From SZUA-365 sp049663345 (GTDB lineage Bacteria > Bacteroidota > Ignavibacteria > SZUA-365), in NCBI GenBank assembly GCA_049663345.1, contig JBATDG010000072.1, positions 107,776 through 171,775 on the forward strand: a stretch of 64,000 bases of DNA, written 5' to 3'. How positions within the stretch are numbered: the first letter of the stretch is position 1; each line of letters starts with the position of its first letter. Under the pieces are notes generated by a model that saw only the letters and a program-made list of their open reading frames with translations, ran no database searches and was not told where the DNA came from. Positions 44,044-52,656 of the stretch are shown here, piece by piece. A program made the position numbers and the translations under genes.

Positions 44044-45519
44044 TTAAAGGGCAGTAGGACCCGAGTTCCAGGGACGCTCAAGCATCATGCGGAGGGAGAA
44101 GGGTATCATGGGGATGAAGAGTAAGGGGTGGCGCCGGCGGAAGCGGCGAATGCGCTGTTCGACCCATTCTGCCGGAGTTTCGGGAGAAATATAGAATGTG
44201 GGTTTCCACAGGTCATCGTCAGCAGAGATAACGCCTTCGTCTATCGCGCGCTGCTGCAGTCCGGTTCCTGGCTGAAGACGCCATCCGATGCCGAAATCCA
44301 CGAATAACGCCTTGAGGGCGGGTGTCAGTCGTAGTGTCGTTTCCACGGAAGCGCGGGTCTCGCCCGGGGAACCGAAGGTCGGCATGAACATGAAGCCGAG
44401 ACCTTCTTCGCGGATCATCTTTGCATCGCGAAAAATCTCAGCTGCGCCGAAGGATTTCCCCAACGCCTCGAGCACAGGGTCGGACAGGCTTTCTGCGAAC
44501 ATGGTAAAAGCGGCTCCGCCAGCACGGCGGTACAATTGGAAGAATTCCCGATCGGCTTGTCCGGGATCAAAAACACCAAAAAACCGCATCTTCGCACCCT
44601 TGCGGATAATTTCACTCAGCACTTCCTTGGCATGATCAAGCGGACGATTGAAGCCGGCATCCACCAGCCAGACGGAATGCGTACTGCGTTCACGCTTCAG
44701 ATACAGCAGTTCATCCACGATATCCGCCGGGTCGCGGAGGGTGAAATCGCGTCCGAAAGTGCGGTAGGTGTCGCAGTAGTTGCAGAGTTCCGGACAACCC
44801 GACCGCGTAATAACGGCGGCGTTCCAATAGGTTTTGCGATAGCGCTTCCGGTCGATCAGTTCGTGATAATCATGCCGCACACGCGGATAGCCGGTGATGG
44901 TAAAAGGCCGCTCGATGATTTCCCCCTCGCTGTTCCGAAATACCAGTCCCGGAGTGTCGAGATCGCCTTTCGGACGTGATTTGGTCGAAACAGAGCCGGC
45001 GACGTCGCCTTGCGGCAGCCGTGATTTAGTCGAATCAGTGCTGGATTGGCTGGAAATAACACTTTGGCTGGTCGTTTGAATACCCGCAGCAGCAGGATGA
45101 GATTCCAGCGACCGGACAAACCGCGAAACCGCTTCAAGCGAATCTCCGGCGACGCCGTAGTCGGCATCGAAATATTCGAGCATACGGCGGGGAAAGGTGG
45201 TGAATGCGGTTCCGCCCAGCAGCAGCGGCGCGGCGCACTCTTGCTGCACGGCGGTGAGCACCTCGCGAATGCGCGGTAGGGGGTCGTCGTATTTCTGTTT
45301 TGATTGATTGTCGCGATTGCGGATGGAGGCGCACATCAGGTCGGGCCGCATTTCCCTGGCCGCCAGACGCGCGACAAGCACGGGATCCGCCTCTCCCATC
45401 AAATCCACAAAGCGGAGGTCGTGCCCGTCATGCTTCAGCTGTGCTGCAACCATTGCCGGACCAATCGGCAGCGGCATGAGGTTGCGGTTCATGTTGGTCT
45501 GGATGAAAAGGATTTTCAT
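44044..45519 (-). CDS. B12-binding-type radical SAM protein
   Basis: 491 residues. The N-terminal Rossmann part (ILFIQTNMNRNLMPLPIGPA, GHDLRFVDLMGE) resembles cobalamin-binding domains of this class, without the usual DxHxxG histidine motif visible. The radical SAM core has the cluster motif CPELCNYCDT near residue 245, then MRFFGVFDPGQADREFFQLY and GSPGETRASVETTLRL. Target unknown; relatives modify lipids, hopanoids, peptides or RNA. Around residues 155-190 there is an in-frame insertion with two copies of S-TKSR-P-GD (STKSRLPQGDV and STKSRPKGDL) that looks like repeat DNA turned into linker. Confidence 0.85.
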   Translation of the reverse strand: MKILFIQTNMNRNLMPLPIGPAMVAAQLKHDGHDLRFVDLMGEADPVLVARLAAREMRPDLMCASIRNRDNQSKQKYDDPLPRIREVLTAVQQECAAPLLLGGTAFTTFPRRMLEYFDADYGVAGDSLEAVSRFVRSLESHPAAAGIQTTSQSVISSQSSTDSTKSRLPQGDVAGSVSTKSRPKGDLDTPGLVFRNSEGEIIERPFTITGYPRVRHDYHELIDRKRYRKTYWNAAVITRSGCPELCNYCDTYRTFGRDFTLRDPADIVDELLYLKRERSTHSVWLVDAGFNRPLDHAKEVLSEIIRKGAKMRFFGVFDPGQADREFFQLYRRAGGAAFTMFAESLSDPVLEALGKSFGAAEIFRDAKMIREEGLGFMFMPTFGSPGETRASVETTLRLTPALKALFVDFGIGWRLQPGTGLQQRAIDEGVISADDDLWKPTFYISPETPAEWVEQRIRRFRRRHPLLFIPMIPFSLRMMLERPWNSGPTAL

Positions 45520-45630
45520 ACGTTACCTGCTGATCAGGGTCGGACATCAGTTACGCAATGCGGATCGACACAACGGCACATCGGGACAGGGAAAACCGCA
45601 GGAACGGGGAGCCCGGGAAATGGGCTGAAC

Positions 45631-46362
45631 TCAGGAATCGTCCTCGGAGGAAGAGGTTACCCGCCGGGCGCCTTTTCCTTCCACGACGATCACGAATTCG
45701 CCCTTCGGGGGATGGGCTTCGAAATGCGCGATCACTTCCTCGAAGCTGCCGCGCACGGTTTCCTCGAATTTCTTTGTGATCTCGCGGGAAACGGAAACGC
45801 GGCGGTCCTCCGTAGAGGCATGGAGTTCGCGCAGCGTCTTGAGGAGACGATGAACCGATTCATAGAAAATGACCGTACGCGTTTCCTGTGCGACTTCCGC
45901 AATACGGGTCTGCCGGCGCTTCTTGATCGGGAGAAAGCCTTCGAAGTGGAAGCGATCCATCTGCAAACCGCTGGCCACCAGCGCCGATAACGCGGCGGAG
46001 GCGCCGGGAATGGGAATGACCTCGAAGCCGTCCTCAATCGCAGCGGCGATGAGCAGCGCGGCGGGATCGGACACACCCGGCGTTCCCGCATCGGAAACCA
46101 CGGCGAGGGACTGTCCCCCGCCTAGCCGCTCAAGCAGCATCGGAATGCGCTGTCGTTCATTATGCGAGAAATAGCTGATCGTGTGCGTCGCGATTCCATG
46201 ATGGCGGAGCAGGTTGCCTGTCGTGCGTGTATCCTCCGCCGCGATCAGATCCACGTCGCGCAGGATGCGAATAGCGCGCAGTGTGATATCGTCCATATTG
46301 CCGATGGGAGTGGACACAACATACAGCGTGCCGCCGCGGGGTTCGGGTCGTTCTGTACTCAT
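45631..46362 (-). CDS. rsmI: 16S rRNA (cytidine1402-2'-O)-methyltransferase
   Basis: 243 residues. It methylates the 2'-hydroxyl of C1402 in 16S rRNA using SAM. Family motifs: LYVVSTPIGNMDDITLRA, AAEDTRTTGNLLRHHGI, VVSDAGTPGVSDPA, IPIPGASAALSALVASG, FHFEGFLPIKKRRQTRI, FYESVHRLLKTL and SVSREITKKFEE. Slightly shorter than the usual 280, lacking the C-terminal helical extension, as in many FCB members. It follows the DUF4249 genes on the same strand. Confidence 0.95.
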   Translation of the reverse strand: MSTERPEPRGGTLYVVSTPIGNMDDITLRAIRILRDVDLIAAEDTRTTGNLLRHHGIATHTISYFSHNERQRIPMLLERLGGGQSLAVVSDAGTPGVSDPAALLIAAAIEDGFEVIPIPGASAALSALVASGLQMDRFHFEGFLPIKKRRQTRIAEVAQETRTVIFYESVHRLLKTLRELHASTEDRRVSVSREITKKFEETVRGSFEEVIAHFEAHPPKGEFVIVVEGKGARRVTSSSEDDS

Positions 46363-46369
46363 GGGTGCA

Positions 46370-46423
46370 TTAATACGTAATTTCCACGGATTCTCCTACG
46401 GTCAAAAAGCAGACGATTGTATC
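46370..46423 (-). pseudogene. possible remnant of a third DUF4249 C-terminus
   Basis: Just after the stop of the 46443 gene a frame ends in DTIVCFLTVGESVEITY and a TAA. The last part matches the last residues of both neighbours (VVGDPVEIQY, IVGEPVEIQY), and about 22 of the last 30 bases agree with the upstream gene's end. It suggests a decayed third copy. The match is short, so chance remains possible. Confidence 0.35.
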
Positions 46424-46442
46424 TGCGGGCTGGGATTCGATC

Positions 46443-47291
46443 TCAATACTGGATTTCCACCGGATCTCCGACGACTTCGTACCAGAAGAAGCCGATGCCG
46501 TCGCCGGTAATGTTGAAGCGGGGATTTTTCTGCGGCGGATCGAAAGGCGTGTCGCCATTGATCCAGTCCCAGCGGGAGTTTATGTAATCCTGATACGCGC
46601 TGTTGCGCGCGATGAGTGTGTAGCGGATGCGCTGCTTACTTACAGATCCGCTTCCCGCACCCCAGAAAATAAAACGTCCTTCCAATACACCATCTGGTCG
46701 TGTCGCCAACCACGGAAGTCTCTCCGAGTGTATCTTGTACCAGTTATTAAAACCCGGGGACCAGTACTCCATCAGACATTCGACATCTGTGTCAGGCCCT
46801 GGTGCCGGAATCAGGTAGGTGACGATATACAAATATTTATCGTCTGGTGAGGTTTCAACACGAATATTTGTGAAACGCGTTGCAGAGAATTTGGCCTGTA
46901 GCGCGGCTGTCGCGGTTTTCCCTCCCAGCATTACCGACAGAACGAAGGAATCGTCGCTACCGCGCGTTGTCACGGCACCGTAATTGAAGTCGAAATCAAA
47001 GGGATAAAACCCTTGCGTATGAGGAATGGGAAAAGACCTGCTGCCATTCGTGACCTGAAGTTCGGCATCATTGACCATGGCTTTCTGTAAATCATATTTT
47101 TCGCCCAGAGGCAGCGTTCGGTTGACGCGGGCGTAGGCGAACAGCGAATCATGCTCGATTCGAAGGAAGCCGGTGACGACAAGCTTCTCATCATGTGCGG
47201 GCCAATCAGGAGTGTCGACCGTGTTTTCGCAGGCGGCGAACAGCAGCAGCGACAGGGCGAGGACCTCGATATGAGCGAGGGGCCAGCGCAT
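46443..47291 (-). CDS. DUF4249-like lipoprotein (paralog 2)
   Basis: 282 residues from ATG 47291. Lipobox LLLFAAC near residue 17, then the mature start CENTVDTPDWPAHDEKLV. The DUF4249-type beta-domain shows AYARVNRTLPLGEKYDLQKA, VTTRGSDDSFVLSV and the end WYEVVGDPVEIQY. It follows its paralog with only one base between TGA and ATG, so it is translated as a unit with it. DUF4249 proteins accompany TonB receptors in Bacteroidota and probably lie on the outer membrane beside them. A longer frame to 47540 overlaps the paralog and is spurious. Confidence 0.85.
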   Translation of the reverse strand: MRWPLAHIEVLALSLLLFAACENTVDTPDWPAHDEKLVVTGFLRIEHDSLFAYARVNRTLPLGEKYDLQKAMVNDAELQVTNGSRSFPIPHTQGFYPFDFDFNYGAVTTRGSDDSFVLSVMLGGKTATAALQAKFSATRFTNIRVETSPDDKYLYIVTYLIPAPGPDTDVECLMEYWSPGFNNWYKIHSERLPWLATRPDGVLEGRFIFWGAGSGSVSKQRIRYTLIARNSAYQDYINSRWDWINGDTPFDPPQKNPRFNITGDGIGFFWYEVVGDPVEIQY

Positions 47292-47292
47292 G

Positions 47293-48126
47293 TCAGTACT
47301 GAATCTCCACCGGCTCCCCGACGATTTCATACCAGAAGAAGCCGATACCGTCGCCGGTGACGTTGAAGGCGGGGTTCTTCCCCGGCGGATCAAAGGGCGA
47401 GTCGCCAGTACTCCAATCCCAGCGGGAGTTGATGTAATCCTGATAGGCATGATTCCTGGCGAAGAGAGTGTAGCGGAAGCGTGGCTTCGAACCAGGATTG
47501 TCGTATGTCCAGAGCGGGAAAGAGCCTTCGAGGAGCCCACCTGGTTTATTCGGCAGGGAAGGAAATACTACCGTATTGCTTTCAGTCCAGGATGCGAAAT
47601 CACTGCTCCAGTATTCGAGCAGACATCTCAGATCTGTGTCCTGTCCGGGAGCGGGTATGGAATAAAACACGTCATATTCCTGCCAACCGCTGGATGATGG
47701 TTCGACTCGCAGTTCGGTGAACCGAGTCACCGTCGTTTTAACTTGCAGGGCAGCTGAAGCTGTCTTCCCTCCCTGTCTCACCGTCAAGACGAAATCGTCG
47801 TCGCTGCCGCGTGTCGTCACTGCGCCGTAATTGAAATCGAAATCGAAAGGATCGAAGCCCTGTGTACGGGCAAGGGGGAAAGACCGGCTGCCGTGTGTCA
47901 CTATTAGTTCAGCATCGTTGACCATGGCTTTCTGCAGGTCGAATTTCTCGCCGAGCGGAAGTGTACGGTTGACGCGGGCGTATGCGAAAATGGAATCGTG
48001 CTCAAGATGCAGGTAACCCGTGACGACGAGTTTCTCATCATGCGAGGGCCAATCGGGTGTATCGACCGAGGTTTCGCAGGCGGCGAGGAAAAGCAGGGGC
48101 AATATGATGGTGAGCAGTTTTCTCAT
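47293..48126 (-). CDS. DUF4249-like lipoprotein (paralog 1)
   Basis: 277 residues from ATG 48126, with AGGA upstream. Lipobox LFLAAC, then CETSVDTPDWPSHDEKLVV. Very like the next gene: AYARVNRTLPLGEKFDLQKA, FGAVTTRGSDD-type segment, and WYEIVGEPVEIQY at the end. It lies 75 bp after the TonB receptor gene on the same strand, the classic pairing of a receptor with DUF4249. Its duplication with the next gene is clear from sequence. It may cap or assist the receptor. Confidence 0.87.
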   Translation of the reverse strand: MRKLLTIILPLLFLAACETSVDTPDWPSHDEKLVVTGYLHLEHDSIFAYARVNRTLPLGEKFDLQKAMVNDAELIVTHGSRSFPLARTQGFDPFDFDFNYGAVTTRGSDDDFVLTVRQGGKTASAALQVKTTVTRFTELRVEPSSSGWQEYDVFYSIPAPGQDTDLRCLLEYWSSDFASWTESNTVVFPSLPNKPGGLLEGSFPLWTYDNPGSKPRFRYTLFARNHAYQDYINSRWDWSTGDSPFDPPGKNPAFNVTGDGIGFFWYEIVGEPVEIQY

Positions 48127-48201
48127 TTTATATCCTGAACGCAAGACGAAATAACAATGTCGTGAAGTTGCCTGTTATGCCGGGGACGGTGCTTTCTCAT
48201 A

Positions 48202-50445
48202 TCAGAACTCGAAGCTGAGGCCAAACGTCGGGAGCAGCGGGAAGAGCGTGAGCTGCTTGAGCTCCCATGCATCGGTTTGCCAGTCGTAGTCGAGATAGCG
48301 GGAGAAGGGGTTCATCCGGTTGTAGGTGTTGTACACGTTGATGCTGGCTTTCCAGTCCCAGCCGAACCACTGAAACGCGTAGCTGAAATTCAGATCCAGC
48401 CGGTGATACGAGGGCAGGCGATAGCCGTTGCGGTCGCTGTACAGCAGCTTGACGGGATCGTTGACGTCGAGCTGATACTGCGCGACGGGAAAGGTGAAGG
48501 CCTGTCCGGTGCCGTACACCCAGACGGCGGTGAATTCCCAGCGCCTGCCGAGACGGTAATTGAGCACGATCGAGATATCATGCCGGCGATCGTAGCGCGG
48601 GGGGAAGGTCTTGCCGTCGTTGAGTTCGGGGAAGGTGCGGTCCGTCCACGCCAGTGTGTAGCCCAGCCAGCCGGTGAAGCTGCCCTTGCGCTTCTGTATG
48701 AACAGCTCGACTCCGTAGCCCTTGCCGTCACCGCGCGTGAGCTCGTTTTCCACCGGAGCGAAAATCGAGAAGTACGCGTTGTCGCGAAACTCGAGCAGGT
48801 TGTTCATCGTCTTGTAGTAGCCTTCGAGGGACACGTTATACATGCCTTCCTCGAAATCGCGGCTGGCGCCGAGAACGTACTGCAGAGAATAAGAAGGCGA
48901 AAGCGTGCCGGTCGAGGGAAACCACATATCCGTCGGCAGCGAGAGGTCGTTGCGCGTGACAAGATGCAGAAACTGATTGGCGCCGATGAATGCGGCCTTG
49001 AGTGTGACTTCGTTGTCGAGTGTGTAGAATGCGGCGAGACGCGGTTCGAGCCGGAAATAGGGTCCGCGGTCAAAGTAGAATGCGCGTCCGCCCAGCTGAG
49101 CGGTCAGCCTTTCGTTGACTTTCCATTCATCCTGCAGAAACAGCGAGACTTCAGTGCCGCGATGCGTCGGGAGGTATTCATCGAAACCGAAAAATTCCTT
49201 CTGATTCGACGACGCTTCCGACGTGAAAGTGTGCAGCGTCATTTCCACGCCGCCCTTGAAGCTGTGTTCGGCGCTGTGGAAATATTCGGCCTCGCCGCGA
49301 AGGGAATAGTCGAGTATGCCGGACACGGTTTTGAAGCGCGTGTTGTCCCATTCCTCAAGCTCGGAGCTGAAGCGGTAGTCGCTTACGACGGCCGAAACAT
49401 TTGTGAACAGCTTGCTGCCGAAGATGTGCGTCCAACGCAGATTCCCAGCGCTGTTGCCCCAGGAAATGCCGAAGTCATTGGAGTCCCCGCCGTTGGGATC
49501 GCCCATGACGTCGCGTCCGAAAAAGCCGCTGAAGAATAAACGGTCGTTTTCTCCCAGACGCATGTTGCTCTTGGCGACGAAGTCGTAGAAATAATAATTC
49601 AGCGCGGCTTCGTCGGTCATCAAATCTACGAGCCAGTCGAGATACACGCGCCGGCCTGAAAGCATGAAGGTGATGTCTTCGTTGATGGGACCGTCGATGG
49701 TAAGACGGGAATCGATCATGCTGATGCCGCCCGCGCCGCGGATTTTGTCCTGCCCGCCCTCGCGCATGGTGACGTCGATGACGGAGGAAAGTCGTCCGCC
49801 ATACTCCGCAGGCATGGCGCCTTTGATCAGCGTCACGTTGTTGATCGCATCGGAATTGAAGGTGGAGAGAAAGCCGCCGAGGTGGGAAGGATTGTACAGC
49901 ACCATTCGGTCGAGGAGCACGAGATTCTGATCGGGACTCCCCCCGCGGATATACAATCCGCTCGAAAGCTCCGAAGCTTCCTGCACTCCCGGCAGCAGCT
50001 GCAGTGCGCGAAAAAGATCGACTTCGCCGCCGAGCGACGGCAGGCGGAGGATCTGCTCGATCGGAATGTCCACCGAACTGATGCGCCTCGCCTCGTTTTG
50101 CTGCCGATCCGCTTCGATGCTGACTTCGCCGAGTTCGATCACCGATGGTTTCAGTGCAATGAGCTGGCGGATCTCATCACTGTTGGTAATGGTCAGAGTG
50201 CGATCATCCGTCAGATAGCCCACGGCGGAAATGCGAAGAGTGTAAGTTCCGGGATCGAGTCCTGCGATGGCGAAATAGCCGTAGCGGTTTGTCGCCGCGC
50301 CTTTGCCCGTGCCGACCAGCAGCACATTCGCCCCGATCACGGCTTCTCCCGAACCCGCCTCCTGCACCGTGCCTGAGATCACACCCTGTGCGGAGAGGAG
50401 GGAGGGGAGGAAGAGGAGGGCTATGAGGAAGGAGAGTTGGGGCAT
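48202..50445 (-). CDS. TonB-dependent receptor with carboxypeptidase-like regulatory domain
   Basis: 747 residues from ATG 50445. Signal peptide LSFLIALLFLPSLLSAQ. Then a CarboxypepD_reg-like domain (GVISGTVQEAGSGEAVIGAN, GYFAIAGLDPGTYTLRISAV), a plug (LPGVQEASELSSGLYIRGGS, LIKGAMPAEYGGRLSSVIDV) and a 22-strand-type barrel ending in FGLSFEF. It imports a large ligand across the outer membrane with TonB energy; the ligand is unknown. Followed by two DUF4249 lipoprotein genes in one likely operon. A longer frame to 50565 starts in repeat sequence (RSRQGTR...) and is not preferred. Confidence 0.93.
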   Translation of the reverse strand: MPQLSFLIALLFLPSLLSAQGVISGTVQEAGSGEAVIGANVLLVGTGKGAATNRYGYFAIAGLDPGTYTLRISAVGYLTDDRTLTITNSDEIRQLIALKPSVIELGEVSIEADRQQNEARRISSVDIPIEQILRLPSLGGEVDLFRALQLLPGVQEASELSSGLYIRGGSPDQNLVLLDRMVLYNPSHLGGFLSTFNSDAINNVTLIKGAMPAEYGGRLSSVIDVTMREGGQDKIRGAGGISMIDSRLTIDGPINEDITFMLSGRRVYLDWLVDLMTDEAALNYYFYDFVAKSNMRLGENDRLFFSGFFGRDVMGDPNGGDSNDFGISWGNSAGNLRWTHIFGSKLFTNVSAVVSDYRFSSELEEWDNTRFKTVSGILDYSLRGEAEYFHSAEHSFKGGVEMTLHTFTSEASSNQKEFFGFDEYLPTHRGTEVSLFLQDEWKVNERLTAQLGGRAFYFDRGPYFRLEPRLAAFYTLDNEVTLKAAFIGANQFLHLVTRNDLSLPTDMWFPSTGTLSPSYSLQYVLGASRDFEEGMYNVSLEGYYKTMNNLLEFRDNAYFSIFAPVENELTRGDGKGYGVELFIQKRKGSFTGWLGYTLAWTDRTFPELNDGKTFPPRYDRRHDISIVLNYRLGRRWEFTAVWVYGTGQAFTFPVAQYQLDVNDPVKLLYSDRNGYRLPSYHRLDLNFSYAFQWFGWDWKASINVYNTYNRMNPFSRYLDYDWQTDAWELKQLTLFPLLPTFGLSFEF

Positions 50446-50853
50446 AGGGGTAATCCTGTGGTCCGCCCTTTCAGGGCGGGGAAAAGGGTTAGGTGGTCGC
50501 TGTTTCCCAGGGCGTCCCTCCATCGGCCCGCTGCGCGTGCCTTGGCGTGACGACCTGGGCTGCAAATGTGCGCGCCTTCAGCGCGCGAAGAGAATCGTTC
50601 ACCTTCCCGGGGCGTGCCTTGGCGTGACGACCTGGGCTGCAAATGTGCGCGCCTTCAGCGCGCGAAGAGAATCGTTCACGACATCGCGCATGACGCGCGA
50701 AGAGAATCCGTGACCGCAACGCTCTGAACACGAGGAGCGAATCGGTCGCTCAAACGCCCTGAAAGGGCGGTCTATTGCAGCCCAGGGCTTCAGCCCTGGG
50801 TTCGTGGGCGTCACCCCGAAATTTCCTCGCCCTGAAAGGGCGGGACAAAGAGT
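50446..50853. repeat. REP-like repeat cluster
   Basis: Two identical 68-bp direct repeats (50535-50602 and 50612-50679, beginning GCGTGCCTTGGCGTGACGAC) are separated by nine bases. They are followed by GCCCTGAAAGGGCGG-type palindromes (50755, 50829) and CCCAGGGCTTCAGCCCTGGG (50781-50800). A related set lies at 57878-57932 and 60600-60710. No gene is seen. Such families usually move through a REP-associated transposase, which is not in this window. Confidence 0.75.
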
Positions 50854-52494
50854 CTACACAACCCGCAAGCGGTCAGCGTAGATCTTCAGCAGGCGCTGCT
50901 CGACGTCGTGAGGAATAATGCAGCGGATGCGAATATAATCCTCTTCGTATTTTTCTTCCACCACACGGGTAGCGCGATGGAATTCGGCACTGAGGCTGAA
51001 ATCAGGGGGACGGATCTCGAATTCTTTATCGCGGTGCTGCTCTTCGGCCATGAGCAGAATAGATGTCTTGAGCTCGCCAAGGTTCATGCCGCGCGAAGCG
51101 GAGATGAATACCGAGTAGGGATACTCGTTTTTCAGTCCGGCCATGATGTCGGTATTCTCAAGACGATCGATTTTGTTGAATACCATCACCGTTGGCTTAT
51201 TCTCGGCCTTCAGCTCCTTCAGCGTATCGCGCACGACTTCAATCTGATCCTTGAAATGTGGATGCGAAACATCCACCACGTGCAGGATGATGTCGGCTTC
51301 GACGACCTCGTCGAGCGTGCTCTTGAACGAGGCGACCAGGCGTGTGGGGAGTTTTCGGATGAAGCCGACAGTGTCGGAAACGAGCAGATCGCGTCCTTCG
51401 ATGTCAACCGAGCGAACAGTGGAATCGAGTGTGGCGAAGAGCTTGTCTTCCACCAGCACATCCGACCCGGTGAGCATATTGAGCAGTGTGGATTTTCCGA
51501 CGTTCGTGTAGCCGACGAGAGAGACGCGGGTGATGTCTTTGCGTCCCTTGCGTTGCGTGGACTGCTGGCGGTCGATGCGATCGAGCTTCTCTTTCAGATG
51601 GGCGATGCGGTCGCGTACGAGCCGGCGATCGGTTTCGATCTGCGTTTCGCCGGGACCCTTCGTTCCGATACCGCCGAACTGTTTCGAAAGATGCGTCCAC
51701 ATGCGGGTGAGCCGAGGCAGCATGTACTGCAGCTGCGCGAGTTCCACCTGCGTCTTGGCAGCATTCGAACGTGCGTGCATGGCGAAGATGTTGAGAATGA
51801 GCGCCGTCCGGTCGAGCACCTTGCGGTTGAGCGCGCGCTCGAGATTGCGCTGCTGCACGGGTGAGAGGTCATCGTCGAAGATCACCGTCTGTACGTCGAG
51901 TTCTTCGCAGCGCTCCGCGAGCGCTTCCGCCTTGCCTTTGCCGATGAAGGTGGTGACGCTGATCTTCGTCTTGTTTTGAAGGACCTTCTCCACGATTTCC
52001 GCACCGGCGGTTTCGACCAGCAGTTCCAGTTCGTCGAGATGCTCATCGGTTTCGTAGCGCATCTGCGATTTCTGCCGCGTCACGCCGACGAGAATCACCC
52101 GCTCGGTTTTCCGTGCGGTGTCGTGAATCCTGTCCGCAAGCTTGACGTAGGGCTTCTTTTCGCCGTCTTCGTCATCCTCGTCTTCGGGATCTATGGGGTC
52201 TTCCTGATAGGGTCCGGACTCGGCGAATTCGAGATCATCGTCGTCATCAAATTCGGAGTCTCCGAAATCTTCGTCGTCAGGGGTTTCATCCGGGTTGATG
52301 AAGTCCTCGTCGTCGTCGTAAATATTATCGGTGTCGTTCAATGTTTCGTAAAGGGGTAAAGAGGTTAAGGGGTAAAGACGTTTCGACGTTTCACTTTGAT
52401 CGGTGGATGACCCCACAGACCCGCTCCGCACCGGATCGGGGAGTGTGGGTGCGGAATATTTTTTCGCGCAGCGTTTGCAACGCCTTCGTGCCAT
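50854..52494 (-). CDS. hflX: GTPase HflX
   Basis: 546 residues, longer than the usual 380-430. It is a ribosome-associated GTPase. The core is intact: HflX N-terminal domain (VQTVIFDDDLSPVQQRNLER, KVLDRTALILNIFAMHARSN), GGIGTKGPGETQIETDRR, then the G domain with G1 GYTNVGKSTLL, G2/G3 DTVGFIRKLP, G4 FNKIDRL. The first ~120 residues are an added, strongly acidic segment (DDDLEFAESGPYQEDPIDPE). It begins with MARRRCKRCAKKYSAPTLPD and includes SKRLYPLTSLPLYETL, which reads like translated repeat DNA. The true start could be later, e.g. TTG near 52340. Confidence 0.92.
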   Translation of the reverse strand: MARRRCKRCAKKYSAPTLPDPVRSGSVGSSTDQSETSKRLYPLTSLPLYETLNDTDNIYDDDEDFINPDETPDDEDFGDSEFDDDDDLEFAESGPYQEDPIDPEDEDDEDGEKKPYVKLADRIHDTARKTERVILVGVTRQKSQMRYETDEHLDELELLVETAGAEIVEKVLQNKTKISVTTFIGKGKAEALAERCEELDVQTVIFDDDLSPVQQRNLERALNRKVLDRTALILNIFAMHARSNAAKTQVELAQLQYMLPRLTRMWTHLSKQFGGIGTKGPGETQIETDRRLVRDRIAHLKEKLDRIDRQQSTQRKGRKDITRVSLVGYTNVGKSTLLNMLTGSDVLVEDKLFATLDSTVRSVDIEGRDLLVSDTVGFIRKLPTRLVASFKSTLDEVVEADIILHVVDVSHPHFKDQIEVVRDTLKELKAENKPTVMVFNKIDRLENTDIMAGLKNEYPYSVFISASRGMNLGELKTSILLMAEEQHRDKEFEIRPPDFSLSAEFHRATRVVEEKYEEDYIRIRCIIPHDVEQRLLKIYADRLRVV

Positions 52495-52524
52495 TATTGT
52501 GTCTTCATATCTAAGTGATTCTTC

Positions 52525-52656
52525 TTCGAGCTGCGATCTGAAAAATCCTTCGTGCTACCTTGGTGTCTTCGTGTCTTCGTGGTTTTTTCTTTCGAGCTGC
52601 GCTCTAAAAATTCTTTCGTGCTACCTTGGTGCCTTCGTGACTTGGTGGTTTTTTCT
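52525..52656. repeat. two tandem copies of a 66-bp repeat
   Basis: TTCGAGCTGCG-x-TCT-xxx-AAATTC begins at 52525 and again at 52591, each followed by TTCGTGCTACCTTGGTG and runs of TTCGTG. The second copy runs into the last codons of the BatA-like gene (stop at 52621). On the other strand this reads ACCACGAAGACACCAAGG, a repeat style seen between genes in many bacteria. Confidence 0.75.

Noticed and set aside
43930..44124. Plus-strand frame of 64 codons near the radical SAM 3' end
   Set aside because: It overlaps the radical SAM gene and shows no protein-like pattern.
48277..49539. Plus-strand open frame (420 codons) opposite the TonB receptor
   Set aside because: Antisense shadow of a well-identified receptor; no ribosome-binding site or family match.
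52525..52656. Tandem repeats considered as a CRISPR array
   Set aside because: Only two units, no spacers of even size, and no cas genes nearby.
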